64,000 nucleotides of DNA from Pseudomonas grimontii (lineage in GTDB: Bacteria > Pseudomonadota > Gammaproteobacteria > Pseudomonadales > Pseudomonadaceae): assembly GCF_007858185.1 (NCBI RefSeq), contig NZ_VFES01000002.1, positions 310,001 to 374,000 of the forward strand, written 5' to 3'. Of the stretch, positions 55,921-64,000 are shown piece by piece. The position numbers and the translations under genes were made by a program. Under the pieces are notes generated by a model. That model saw only the letters and a program-made list of their open reading frames with translations, was not told the origin of the DNA and did no database searches. Position 1 is the first letter of the stretch; each line of letters starts with the position of its first letter.

Positions 55921-57453
55921 TCAGGGCTTGGAGCGAGTCTCATGCATCCGCGCCAGCTGCCGCTCCAGCATCGATGGGTACGGCTCCATCAACCGTTCCA
56001 CGCAGCTTGCCCCCTCAGGGCTGGCAATCGGGCGGATACGCGCGCGTTGGCGGATCAGCGTGTCTTCACTGATCTTGCGCTCCACCAGCAGCAGGTTGCG
56101 GCTGTGTTGGGACAAGGCCAGTGCATCCTGGGCGTTTTCAGTGAGCAGCAAGTCGATCTGGCTCATGCCAAACAGGTCGTCGCCCACGGTGAGGCCCAGT
56201 TGCAGTTGCAGGGTGATGCCACTGTCGGCGACTTCGATCTGCAATTCATGGCCCAGGGCGCGCAGCAACTCACCGCAGCAAATCGCGTTGGTCAGGTAGT
56301 CTTCGCCGCTGTCTTCGCTGTGGAACAGCATAAGCGTGCTGCCATCGTTCAGGGTGTGCAGTTCGCTCTGGTACAACGAGGCTGCCTGGTCGAGGCAGTC
56401 GCGGTAGCGTTCCAGCAGTTCGGTCAGGCGCGCACGGGGCAGGCGACGCAATTGGTCCTGGGCACCCAGTTGCACGGCGAGCACAGCGCTGTACTGCGGC
56501 TCGCTGCTGCGTGCCGGCGCGGCCTTGGGGGCGATTGCGGTGCTGTCAGATGACGTATCGCGCAGGTCGGCGAAGGGGTCTTCATCGTCCAGCTCGTCTT
56601 CCTCGGCCTTGAATGCATGGCGCGGTGCAGGCTTGAGGCCCGCCACCGGAGGGCGCTCGTCGAAGCCCGGGTCACGCAGGTTGCGTACTTCGAACTCGGG
56701 TTCGTCGTCGTAATCGGTGTCGTCGTATTCAGGCTCAGGTTCGACTTCGGGCACCACAGGTTCCGGGGCGAAGCTGGCATGCAGCTGGCGGGCAAGGTCG
56801 CCGATTTCATCCTGGCGGTCGGTCGCCGGGGTGTGCTCGTCGATGTCCCGCAGCCAGATGCGCAATTGCATCAGCGGCGTGGAGATATGCCGCCCCAGGC
56901 GCAGGCTCAGGGCCAGGGCCAATGCCAGCAGGATGGCGCTGAGGATACCCATGCTTTGCAGGCTGATGGTCATCGGCTGCTGGAACTGCTGCATGTCGAG
57001 GCTGATACGCAGTTGGCCGGCCTTCACATCCTGAAACGTGATATTGCTCTGGTACAGGCCTTCGGCTTCGCCCAGCAGGCCGTTTTTCGGGCGCTGCCCG
57101 GCTTCGGCCATGATGCGGTTGTCCACGCTGTAGATGGCGGCATGGGCCACGAGCGGGTTCTTGGTCAGGTTGTTGAGCAGCACGTTGAGGCTGAGGATGT
57201 CGTTGGACACCAGCAGCTCAGTCGCCGAAGTGGCGGTCTGAGTGGTCAGGCTCTCGCCCAGGGCGTCGGCTTGCTCGTGCATGGCCTGCTTGAATTGCAA
57301 ACCCATCACGCAGGCGTAGATCACCAAGGCCAGGGCGACCAGGATCACGTTATGGCTGGCGATGCGTAATGCGATCGGTACACGGCGGTGGCGCAGTGCC
57401 CGGAAGATCAGCAGGAAGAAGTTGTCGGTTTTTACTGGCGTGGGCCGGTTCAC
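55921..57453 (-). CDS. Smp/AhpA-like membrane protein with degenerate cyclase-type domain (PA4961-like)
   Basis: A 510-residue membrane protein. An N-terminal helix (IALRIASHNVILVALALVIY) and a second near residue 190 flank a periplasmic sensing segment similar to E. coli Smp (YtjB), which also lies next to serB. The linker is very acidic (EVEPEPEYDDTDYDDEPEF). The C-terminal part from about residue 335 (QYSAVLAVQLGAQDQL, then LNDGSTLMLFHSEDSGEDY) resembles class III adenylate/guanylate cyclases, but the metal-binding aspartates are not evident. I use the GTG at 57453, 30 bases after a predicted start point. Function unknown. Confidence 0.75.
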   Translation of the reverse strand: MNRPTPVKTDNFFLLIFRALRHRRVPIALRIASHNVILVALALVIYACVMGLQFKQAMHEQADALGESLTTQTATSATELLVSNDILSLNVLLNNLTKNPLVAHAAIYSVDNRIMAEAGQRPKNGLLGEAEGLYQSNITFQDVKAGQLRISLDMQQFQQPMTISLQSMGILSAILLALALALSLRLGRHISTPLMQLRIWLRDIDEHTPATDRQDEIGDLARQLHASFAPEPVVPEVEPEPEYDDTDYDDEPEFEVRNLRDPGFDERPPVAGLKPAPRHAFKAEEDELDDEDPFADLRDTSSDSTAIAPKAAPARSSEPQYSAVLAVQLGAQDQLRRLPRARLTELLERYRDCLDQAASLYQSELHTLNDGSTLMLFHSEDSGEDYLTNAICCGELLRALGHELQIEVADSGITLQLQLGLTVGDDLFGMSQIDLLLTENAQDALALSQHSRNLLLVERKISEDTLIRQRARIRPIASPEGASCVERLMEPYPSMLERQLARMHETRSKP

Positions 57454-57488
57454 TTGAGCTCGGCTCTTGGTCCGTGAAGTTGACGCGC

Positions 57489-57516
57489 AGTATAGCGACA
57501 GGCCCAAGACCGGCAA
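57489..57516 (-). promoter_or_regulatory. Predicted promoter of the Smp-like gene
   Basis: On the minus strand TTGCCG (57511-57516) and TATACT (57489-57494) are 16 bases apart. Transcription would begin near 57482, 30 bases before the chosen GTG at 57453, which supports that start. Confidence 0.5.
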
Positions 57517-57586
57517 AGCGCTGGCTGTGCCCGATGGTCACTGAAAGTGGGTAGAATGCGGTTTTTTTCCAGCCTGGGGGTGCGCC

Positions 57587-58801
57587 TTGCGCGAAATTGT
57601 CCTGATTAACATCACTGGGGAAGACCGCCCAGGTCTTACCGCAGCCATTACCGGCGTTCTGGCCCAGGGTGGTGTGAACATTCTCGACATCGGCCAGGCG
57701 GTGATCCACGACACGCTGTCGTTCGGCATCCTGGTGGAAATTCCCAGCACCGAGCAGGCCTCATCGGTGCTCAAGGACATCCTGTTTACGGCGTATAAGC
57801 TGGATCAGCAGGTGCGTTTCACCCCGGTATCCGAAGAGGATTACCAGCAGTGGGTGGCCGGCCAGGGCAAGAAGCGCCATATCGTGACGCTGCTGACCCG
57901 CAAGGTCACCGCCGAACAGCTGCAGCGCGTCAGCTCGATTACTGCGCAGTATGGTTTGAACATTGACCATATCGACCGTCTGTCGGGTCGCATGCCGTTG
58001 GACACTCCGGCCGACAAGGGCAAGGGCTGCATCGAGTTCTCCGTGCGCGGTGAGCCGGCCGACCCGCAAGCCCTGCGCGCCGAATTCCTCAGCGTGGCCC
58101 AGGAGCTGAATGTCGATATCGCCTTCCAGGAAGATTCGCTGTTCCGCCGCAACCGTCGCCTGGCGGTGTTCGACATGGACTCCACGCTGATCGAAGCCGA
58201 AGTCATCGACGAGCTGGCCAAGGCGGCCGGCGTGGGTGAGCAGGTTTCCGAAATCACCGAGCGCGCCATGGCCGGGGAATTGGATTTCCGCGCCAGCTTC
58301 AAGGAGCGCCTGGCCTTGCTCAAGGGCCTGGATGTGAGCGTGCTGGACTCCATCGGCGCGTCGCTGCGCCTGACCGAAGGCGCCGAAACCCTGTTCGCCG
58401 AACTCAAGCGCCTGGGCTACAAGACGGCGATCCTGTCGGGTGGTTTCACTTACTTCGCCAAGCAATTGCAGGCCAAGCTGGGCATCGACTATGTGTTCGC
58501 CAACGAATTGGAAGTGGTGGATGGCAAGGTGACCGGCGTCGCGGTCGAGCCGATTGTCGATGCGCAGCGCAAGGCGGATCTGCTGAAGGAACTGGCCCAC
58601 AAGGAAGGTTTGCGTCTGGAACAGACCATTGCGGTCGGCGACGGCGCCAACGACTTGCCGATGCTGGCAATCGCCGGTTTGGGTGTGGCGTTCCGCGCCA
58701 AGCCATTGGTCAAGCAATCGGCCAAGCAGGCGATTTCGACCTTGGGGTTGGATGGCGTGCTCTATCTGCTGGGCTTTCGCGACCGCGACGGTCAGCTGTA
58801 A
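57587..58801 (+). CDS. serB: Phosphoserine phosphatase
   Basis: Last step of serine synthesis. The 404-residue protein has two N-terminal ACT-type regions (REIVLINITGEDRPGLTAAI and, near residue 95, HIVTLLTRKVTAEQLQRVSS), and a HAD phosphatase domain from residue 190 with the nucleophile in FDMDSTLIEAE, LSGGFTYFAKQL and VGDGANDLPML. Long SerB proteins with tandem ACT domains are usual in Pseudomonas. The TTG at 57587 gives the conserved N-terminus MREIVLINITG. It is divergent from the Smp-like gene, as serB and smp are in E. coli. Confidence 0.95.
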   Translation: MREIVLINITGEDRPGLTAAITGVLAQGGVNILDIGQAVIHDTLSFGILVEIPSTEQASSVLKDILFTAYKLDQQVRFTPVSEEDYQQWVAGQGKKRHIVTLLTRKVTAEQLQRVSSITAQYGLNIDHIDRLSGRMPLDTPADKGKGCIEFSVRGEPADPQALRAEFLSVAQELNVDIAFQEDSLFRRNRRLAVFDMDSTLIEAEVIDELAKAAGVGEQVSEITERAMAGELDFRASFKERLALLKGLDVSVLDSIGASLRLTEGAETLFAELKRLGYKTAILSGGFTYFAKQLQAKLGIDYVFANELEVVDGKVTGVAVEPIVDAQRKADLLKELAHKEGLRLEQTIAVGDGANDLPMLAIAGLGVAFRAKPLVKQSAKQAISTLGLDGVLYLLGFRDRDGQL

Positions 58802-58808
58802 CTGACTA

Positions 58809-58901
58809 AATGTGGGAGGGGACTTGCCCCCGATGGCAGTGGTTCAGTCACTGATGTGTTGACTGATACCCCGCTATCGGGAGCAAGCCCCCTCCCATAT
58901 T
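58809..58901. repeat. REPIN, GTGGGAGGGGACTTGCCCCC class, between serB and psd
   Basis: AATGTGGGAGGGGACTTGCC (from 58809) pairs with GAGCAAGCCCCCTCCCATATT (to 58901), with a few mismatches, around a spacer of about 41 bases. Lies between the convergent ends of serB and psd, where it could serve as a two-way terminator. Confidence 0.85.
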
Positions 58902-58911
58902 GGGTTCGGTG

Positions 58912-59772
58912 TCAGGCTTTAGGTAAAGCGATACCCTGGCCCATCTGCACCGGCGAACCCGCCACCAGTTCCTCAGCCCACTTCACCTGATCCGGCCCGA
59001 ACAGCACGATCGCGGTGGAGCCCAACTTGAAGCGACCCAGCTCCGCACCCTTCTCCAGGTGAATCGGCGCGCGCGCAGCTTCGTCATAGCGGAAAGTTTT
59101 CAGCTCGCGCTTCGGCGGAGTAACCAGGCCGGCCCAGACGGTTTCAATCGACGCCACAATCATCGCACCCACCAATACCACGGCCATCGGGCCGCGTTCG
59201 GTGTCGAACAGGCAGACAACACGCTCGTTACGCGCAAACAACTCCGGCACGTTTTCGGCGGTGGTCTGGTTTACCGAGAAAATCCGCCCAGGCACGTAGA
59301 CCATTTCGCGCAGGGTACCGGCCAGAGGCATATGCACTCGGTGGTAGTCCTTCGGCGACAGGTAAATGGTGGCGAAATCGCCGCCCATGAACGGCGCAGC
59401 GACCGCCGCATCACCGCCCAACAGCTCCAACACGCTGAAGCTGTGGCCTTTGGCCTGGAACACGCGGCCATGTTCGATAGGGCCAAGCTGGCTGACCGCG
59501 CCATCGGCTGGGCTTAGTACTGCGCCAGGGGTCTGGTCCAGTGGGCGGGCGCCGTCTTTCAGGGCGCGGGTGAAGAAAGCGTTGAAGTGCTCGTAAGCGG
59601 TCACGTCTTCTACCAGGGCCTGGGACATATCCACTTGATAACGCTTGGCGAACCAGGTGGTGAAGGCATTCTTGAACCAGCGCACGCGGCACTCGGCGAT
59701 GCAGCCGGCCAACCGCGACAGCAGGTGGTGCGGCAGCAGGTACTGGCTGAGGATAAACAACTGCTTTTTCAT
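58912..59772 (-). CDS. psd: Phosphatidylserine decarboxylase proenzyme
   Basis: Makes phosphatidylethanolamine, the main inner-membrane phospholipid. The 286-residue proenzyme cleaves itself at the Gly-Ser bond of the LGST motif, seen in [12 protein letters not shown] near residue 252, to give the pyruvoyl cofactor on the small alpha chain. [20 protein letters not shown] is the conserved catalytic segment. AAGGACAGTAA precedes the ATG. It lies 16 bases after rhdA on the same strand, so the two form an operon. Confidence 0.95.
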   Translation of the reverse strand: MKKQLFILSQYLLPHHLLSRLAGCIAECRVRWFKNAFTTWFAKRYQVDMSQALVEDVTAYEHFNAFFTRALKDGARPLDQTPGAVLSPADGAVSQLGPIEHGRVFQAKGHSFSVLELLGGDAAVAAPFMGGDFATIYLSPKDYHRVHMPLAGTLREMVYVPGRIFSVNQTTAENVPELFARNERVVCLFDTERGPMAVVLVGAMIVASIETVWAGLVTPPKRELKTFRYDEAARAPIHLEKGAELGRFKLGSTAIVLFGPDQVKWAEELVAGSPVQMGQGIALPKA

Positions 59773-59788
59773 TTACTGTCCTTAAACC

Positions 59789-60604
59789 TTAAATCTCGAC
59801 GGGGGTGTCGGGGTGGTTGCCCCATTCGCCCCAGGAACCGGCATAACCTTTGACTCGCGGATAACCGAGCGCCTTGGCCACCAGGTAGGTGAAGCCAGAG
59901 CGGTGGTGAGTCTGGCAGTGGGTGATGATTTCTTTGTCTTTGGTCAGCCCGAGGCTTTCGAGGATCTGCGGCATGTCGCGGCGGATGCGCAGGTTGCGCT
60001 CTTTGTCCATGCCGGCCGTCCATTCGAAATTCACCGCGCCGGGGATGTGCCCGCCTTTGGCTGCGAGCACTTTCTCGCCGGAATATTCCAGCGGCCCACG
60101 CGCATCCCAGACGCCCAGGTCGGCAGCCCCAAGACGGCTTTGCAGGTATTCGCGGGTAGCGGTGGGGCCGTCATGCAGCGTGAGGCTGACTGGACCGCCG
60201 GCCGCGGCGGGCACGTCGGTGGAGAGCGGGTATTTGCCCTCCAGCCACGCGAGCAGGCCGCCATCCAGATAGTGGTATTTCTGATGGCCGATCACGTCGA
60301 GCATCCAGATAAAACGCCCGGCCCAACCACCGCCTTCGTCGTCATAGACCACGTAGGTAGCGTCGGGCGTGTGGCCCAGTTCGCCGAACAGTTTCTCGAG
60401 ATCAGCCTTGCCGGGCAGCAGGCCGGGTGCCGGTGCCTGGCCCAGTTGGGTGCGCTTGGGGTCAACGAAATGCGCGCCGGGGATGTGCCCTTCGGCGTAG
60501 CGGGCGGCACTGGTGAGGTCCACCAGAATCAGGCGCTCGGCATCCAGTTGACCGAGCAGGTCACTGGATTCGATCACCAGCGGCAAGCCAGAGAAGTCAG
60601 GCAT
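59789..60604 (-). CDS. rhdA: Thiosulfate:cyanide sulfurtransferase (rhodanese)
   Basis: A 271-residue tandem-domain rhodanese. The C-terminal domain carries the active-site loop HCQTHHRSGF, matching the CQTHHR loop of Azotobacter vinelandii RhdA, where the cysteine holds the persulfide; the N-terminal domain lacks the cysteine, as usual. I start at the ATG at 60604 (MPDFSGLPLVIESSDLL) with GGAG upstream. It is co-transcribed with psd, 16 bases downstream. Whether cyanide is a substrate here or a sulfur acceptor is preferred is not decided by the sequence. Confidence 0.92.
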   Translation of the reverse strand: MPDFSGLPLVIESSDLLGQLDAERLILVDLTSAARYAEGHIPGAHFVDPKRTQLGQAPAPGLLPGKADLEKLFGELGHTPDATYVVYDDEGGGWAGRFIWMLDVIGHQKYHYLDGGLLAWLEGKYPLSTDVPAAAGGPVSLTLHDGPTATREYLQSRLGAADLGVWDARGPLEYSGEKVLAAKGGHIPGAVNFEWTAGMDKERNLRIRRDMPQILESLGLTKDKEIITHCQTHHRSGFTYLVAKALGYPRVKGYAGSWGEWGNHPDTPVEI

Positions 60605-60662
60605 GTGAGGTCTCCTGGGCACAAATGTTGGCGATTAAAGGACGGCGATTGTAGCGCAAGCA

Positions 60663-62198
60663 TCAGGCGCTGCGGTTGGTAAAGCTGTGCAGGGCTTTCT
60701 CGATGCATTGGGCGGTTTTACCGAAGGCCTGCACGGTGGTTTCCGAGAACGGCCCGCCGCCCTGGTCGGCGACCATCACCATCACCACGCGACCGTTGCA
60801 GCTCATGGAGCGCAACAACAGGTGCTCGCCGGTGAACAGGCGGCGCAGGATCGGCGGCAGCAGTGCCGAGAACTGCGCGTGGTTTTCCGGCGTGAGGCGC
60901 ACCTGGGCCGACTTTTCCAGCAGGCGCTGCAGCAGCGTGCTGTTGACCACATCCAGGCTCAGGTTGGCGGCATCCTTCGGCAGGCCGTCGGCCTGATGTA
61001 CGCGCAAGGTGCTCAGGGCACGATCGGCCATAAACAACAGGACGCGCTGCATGCCGCTGGCTACCAAGGCTTCCTTGGCGCAGGTGGTCAAATGCATGGC
61101 GTTGGCAAAGCGGCTCGGCTCCACCAGCAGTTCGGTACAGCGCTTGCGCCAGACGGCCAGGGCTTCGGCGGTAGGCGGTGGCGCGGGCAGCAGGCCGCGA
61201 TGAATCTTGTGCACATGCCACGGCCAGATCAGCGACAGCGCCGGGTGCCAGAGGTCGGGCATCAAGGTGTCGCGGGCACTGGTGACGGCTTGCTGGTGGA
61301 CCTGTTGCTGCACTTCGCTCAGGGGCTGCTGCAGGTACAGTGCTGTGAGGTATTGCCAGCGCTGGGTATGCGGGCAGGTCCAGGACTCCTGGGCCGACAT
61401 CGCCAAGCCGTTGGCCAGCAGCACCGTATTGGCCGGCTGATTCAGCCAGCGGCGCAGGTTGGGTTCGGCGTCGAGCAATTGCTGGTGGCGCAGGGGGTCG
61501 TCTTCGCGGGCGATATGCAGGGCCTTGACCAGCAGGCGCTGCTCGGTCCGCAACAGGGTATAACCCTGGGACACCCAGATCGGCAGGTGCCATGTCTCGG
61601 TCAAGCCCAGGCACAGGTCCAGCAGGCGCACGCCGAACAATTCCTGTTCGACCTTGCGTGCCGACTCGCCTTTGTGGATGACCCGCAGTTCCCATTCCTC
61701 CAGGAGCTTGGGATAGGCAACGGCCATAGGCCACAGCGGTGAAAGAAACAGCAGGCTGCCCCAGTGAATGTCCTGCCACAGCCGCGCCAGGCGGCTGCCG
61801 AATAATCCGTTGGCTTGTTGCGAGGCGTGTTGGCTGACCAGCAACAGCTGGCGCAGCGCGACGGGAATGTCAGGGGCGGGCACCGACGGCAGGCGTGCCA
61901 GCAGTTCCTCGGCGCGTTTGAGGCCCAGGCGGTTAAGCGCCACTTCGAGGTTTTCCGCCGGCGCCGTCAGGCTGCCATGGGTGTGGCTGTTGGCCTCGCG
62001 CATCACGCTGAGCACCAGGGCCGGGCTGTTTTGCATTAGCTCGGCAATATCTCGCAACGAACTGCGGCTATCGCGTATGGCTTTGCACACGCGGTCATGG
62101 CTGGCCTGTGGGACAGGCAGCAGCACTTCGTCCAGGCGCTTGATCCAAGCGGCTAGAGAAGTAGGTTTTGCAGTTGGGACTGTCGTTTCATTAGCCAT
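60663..62198 (-). CDS. HDOD domain protein (PA4955-like)
   Basis: A 511-residue protein with an N-terminal HDOD-like domain (AIRDSRSSLRDIAELMQNS, then ALVLSVMREANS and NLEVALNRLGLKRAEELLAR), seen in signal-transduction proteins related to HD-GYP but without the catalytic HD. The C-terminal half has no domain that I recognise, with a putative GAF-like end (LLLRSMSCNGRVVMVMVAD). Position next to motAB suggests a link with motility or surface sensing, but this is inference from neighbours only. The ATG at 62198 (MANETTVPTAKPTSL) lacks a strong ribosome site. Confidence 0.8.
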   Translation of the reverse strand: MANETTVPTAKPTSLAAWIKRLDEVLLPVPQASHDRVCKAIRDSRSSLRDIAELMQNSPALVLSVMREANSHTHGSLTAPAENLEVALNRLGLKRAEELLARLPSVPAPDIPVALRQLLLVSQHASQQANGLFGSRLARLWQDIHWGSLLFLSPLWPMAVAYPKLLEEWELRVIHKGESARKVEQELFGVRLLDLCLGLTETWHLPIWVSQGYTLLRTEQRLLVKALHIAREDDPLRHQQLLDAEPNLRRWLNQPANTVLLANGLAMSAQESWTCPHTQRWQYLTALYLQQPLSEVQQQVHQQAVTSARDTLMPDLWHPALSLIWPWHVHKIHRGLLPAPPPTAEALAVWRKRCTELLVEPSRFANAMHLTTCAKEALVASGMQRVLLFMADRALSTLRVHQADGLPKDAANLSLDVVNSTLLQRLLEKSAQVRLTPENHAQFSALLPPILRRLFTGEHLLLRSMSCNGRVVMVMVADQGGGPFSETTVQAFGKTAQCIEKALHSFTNRSA

Positions 62199-62270
62199 GA
62201 TTGGGGCGCGATCATCACTTGCGGTCAACACACCCGGAGCGGGCCGAACTGGCTTTTCGCCTTAACGGGC

Positions 62271-62297
62271 TATAGTCTGGCGCAGTTTTGCCGATAA
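62271..62297 (+). promoter_or_regulatory. FliA (sigma-28) promoter of motAB
   Basis: TATAGTCT (62271-62278), 11 bases, then GCCGATAA (62290-62297). The -10 is a perfect match to the sigma-28 consensus and the -35 matches TAAAGTTT at 6 of 8. Transcription would begin near 62307, about 60 bases before motA. Confidence 0.75.
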
Positions 62298-62365
62298 GTA
62301 GAACAAGAGTTTTTCAGTTCCCCCAAATATGTCCATGAACCCGACGGCGCAAGTACTCATCTCCT

Positions 62366-63217
62366 ATGGCTAAAATTATCGGCATTATCGTCGTCTTCGC
62401 GAGCGTGCTCGGCGGGTACGTCCTGTCCCACGGTAAAATTGCGGCACTGATCCAGCCTTTCGAGGTGATGATTATTGGTGGTGCGGCACTGGGTGCCTTT
62501 CTGCAGGCGAACCCCGGCTACATGACCATGCACGTGATCAAGAAGTCGCTGGGCATGTTCGGTTCGCGCTTCACCCACACCTTCTACCTGGAAGTGTTGG
62601 GCCTGGTTTACGAGATCCTCAACAAGAGCCGCCGCGAAGGCATGATGGCCATCGAGGCCGACATCGAAGACGCCGCGGCCAGCCCGATTTTCGCCAAGTA
62701 CCCGGCCGTGCTCAAAGATGAGCGCATGACCGCCTACATCTGCGACTACCTGCGCATCATGTCCTCCGGCAACATGGCTCCCCATGAGCTGGAAGGCCTG
62801 TTCGACATGGAATTGTTCAGCCTCAAGGAAGAGCTGGAGCATCCTTCCCATGCCGTTACCGGTGTGGCCGACGGCATGCCCGGCTTCGGTATCGTCGCGG
62901 CGGTACTCGGTATCGTGGTGACGATGGCCTCCCTGGGCGAAGGTGACCAGGCGGCTATCGGCATGCACGTAGGTGCGGCGCTGGTGGGGACCTTCTTCGG
63001 TATTCTCGCGGCCTACGGTTTCTTCGGCCCGCTGGCGACCTCCCTGGCCCACGACGCCAAGGAAGAAATCAACCTGTACGAATCGATCAAGGCCAGCCTG
63101 GTAGCCTCCGCTTCCGGCATGCCGCCTTCGTTGGCGGTGGAGTTCGGTCGCAAGGTGCTGTACCCCAAGCATCGCCCAAGCTTCGCCGAGCTGGAACAAG
63201 CGGTTCGCGGTCGCTAA
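62366..63217 (+). CDS. motA: Flagellar motor stator protein MotA
   Basis: A 283-residue stator subunit with four transmembrane segments (two near the N-terminus, MAKIIGIIVVFASVLGGYVL and MIIGGAALGAFLQANPGY; two towards the C-terminus, VAAVLGIVVTMASLGEG and GTFFGILAAYGFFGPLA) and a large cytoplasmic loop. With MotB it forms the proton channel driving rotation. The conserved cytoplasmic KDERMTAYICDYLRI region is present. It is preceded by a FliA promoter and followed by motB after 3 bases. Corresponds to PA4954. Confidence 0.95.
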   Translation: MAKIIGIIVVFASVLGGYVLSHGKIAALIQPFEVMIIGGAALGAFLQANPGYMTMHVIKKSLGMFGSRFTHTFYLEVLGLVYEILNKSRREGMMAIEADIEDAAASPIFAKYPAVLKDERMTAYICDYLRIMSSGNMAPHELEGLFDMELFSLKEELEHPSHAVTGVADGMPGFGIVAAVLGIVVTMASLGEGDQAAIGMHVGAALVGTFFGILAAYGFFGPLATSLAHDAKEEINLYESIKASLVASASGMPPSLAVEFGRKVLYPKHRPSFAELEQAVRGR

Positions 63218-63220
63218 GCC

Positions 63221-64000
63221 ATGGAAAACAACCAGCCGATAATCATCAAGCGCGTCAAGCGCTTCGCTGCGGGGCACCATGGTGGCGCCTGGAAAATCGC
63301 CTTCGCCGACTTTGCGACGGCGATGATGGCGTTCTTCCTGGTGCTGTGGCTGATGTCCACCGCCACACCCGAACAGAAGATCGCCATCGCCGGCTACTTC
63401 AAAGACCCGATTGGCTTCTCGGAAAGCGGTACGCCCTTCGTGATCGACCTCGGCGGTTCACCGCAATTGGCGCCTGAGCGCACCATCAACCCGGAAGTCA
63501 AAACCGAAGCACCGCAGGAAAAAATCCCGATCGAGCGCGACACCGTCGAGGCCATGGCTGAGCAGGTCGAGCAGGAACGTCTTGAGCTGCTGCTGCAAGA
63601 GTTGCAGAACAAGGTTGAGGAAAATCCGCAACTGCTGAAGTTCAAGGATCAGATTTCGTTCGAAATCACCCCGGATGGCTTGCGCATCCAGATCACCGAC
63701 GCCGCCAACCGGCCGATGTTCGACTCTGGCAGCGCGCGCCTGAAACCATACTTTGAAGACATCCTGTTGGCCATGGCCGACACCATCAAGGCAGTGCCGA
63801 ACAAAATCAGCATCAGTGGCCACACCGACGCCAAGCCCTACGCGGGCCAGGGTGATTTTGGCAACTGGGAGCTTTCGGCCAACCGTGCCAACGCGGCGCG
63901 TCGGGCACTGGTTGCCGGCAGCTATCCGGACCCGCAAGTGGCGCGGGTGGTGGGTTTTGCCTCTTCACAGCTGTTTGATCCCAAGGATCCGTTCAATCCG
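63221..64000 (+). CDS. motB: Flagellar motor stator protein MotB (partial, 3' end outside window)
   Basis: 260 codons are present and the frame is open at the right edge. The N-terminus is basic (IIIKRVKRFAAGHHGGAWK), followed by the single transmembrane helix with the proton-binding aspartate in FADFATAMMAFFLVLWLM. An OmpA-like peptidoglycan-binding domain begins near residue 145 (ISFEITPDGLRIQITD, then ISGHTDAKPYAG). It pairs with motA to form the stator. The ATG at 63221 has no strong ribosome site and probably relies on coupling to motA. Confidence 0.95.
   Translation, partial: MENNQPIIIKRVKRFAAGHHGGAWKIAFADFATAMMAFFLVLWLMSTATPEQKIAIAGYFKDPIGFSESGTPFVIDLGGSPQLAPERTINPEVKTEAPQEKIPIERDTVEAMAEQVEQERLELLLQELQNKVEENPQLLKFKDQISFEITPDGLRIQITDAANRPMFDSGSARLKPYFEDILLAMADTIKAVPNKISISGHTDAKPYAGQGDFGNWELSANRANAARRALVAGSYPDPQVARVVGFASSQLFDPKDPFNP

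Overview
The window is a high-GC gammaproteobacterial chromosome segment that I assign to the Pseudomonas fluorescens group. The gene order (aceE, glnE, waaF-waaC-waaG-waaP, LPS kinases, wapO, wapH, mig-14-like, dnpA, ssg, waaL, msbA, hldE, waaA, tolC/opmH, thiC, nudF, cpdA, yqiA, parE, parC, serB, psd, rhdA, motA, motB) follows, from memory, the P. aeruginosa PAO1 order from about PA5015 down to PA4953. REPIN-type inverted repeats (arms such as GTGGGAGGGGGCTTGCCCCC) are typical of P. fluorescens-type genomes. No rRNA, tRNA, CRISPR array, insertion sequence or prophage was seen.

Layout. 1-2556: 5' part of aceE (minus strand) with a promoter and two facing 15-bp palindromic operators, divergent from glnE. 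5551-12500: a tightly overlapping LPS inner-core operon (two heptosyltransferases, a glucosyltransferase and four kinase-fold proteins). 12501-19051: an accessory block interrupting the LPS locus: a CUT2-type sugar ABC transporter behind a convincing sigma-54 promoter, a lipoprotein gene split by a one-base shift at a G7 run, and a YceK-like lipoprotein. 19184-34882: outer-core and surface polysaccharide genes (carbamoyltransferase, several glycosyltransferases, de-N-acetylase, O-antigen ligase, MsbA flippase, HldE, an epimerase), including an unexpected sulfotransferase plus APS kinase pair. 35009-39461: a minus-strand redox trio, an SMR efflux gene and a divergent LysR regulator. 39485-42264: waaA and convergent tolC. 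42463-45970: TPP riboswitch, thiC and an HMP-type permease. 45939-54854: a lipoprotein, nudF, a DUF1249 protein, cpdA, yqiA, parE, a secreted esterase-like protein, a 26-codon ORF and parC. 55031-64000: a PqiC-like lipoprotein, an Smp-like membrane protein divergent from serB, rhdA-psd, an HDOD protein, and motA-motB behind a FliA promoter. motB runs off the window.

How it fits together. Much of the window builds the lipopolysaccharide: HldE makes ADP-heptose; WaaA adds Kdo; WaaC, WaaF, WaaG and the kinases build and phosphorylate the inner core; WapO, WapH, Ssg and further glycosyltransferases finish the outer core; MsbA flips lipid A-core; WaaL attaches O-antigen. The sulfotransferase and APS kinase pair would add sulfation of a surface glycan, a trait I do not know at this position in Pseudomonas. 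The items most worth checking are that sulfation module, the G7 frameshift in the lipoprotein gene, the sigma-54 promoter with an upstream palindrome, and the HexR-like operator pair at aceE.
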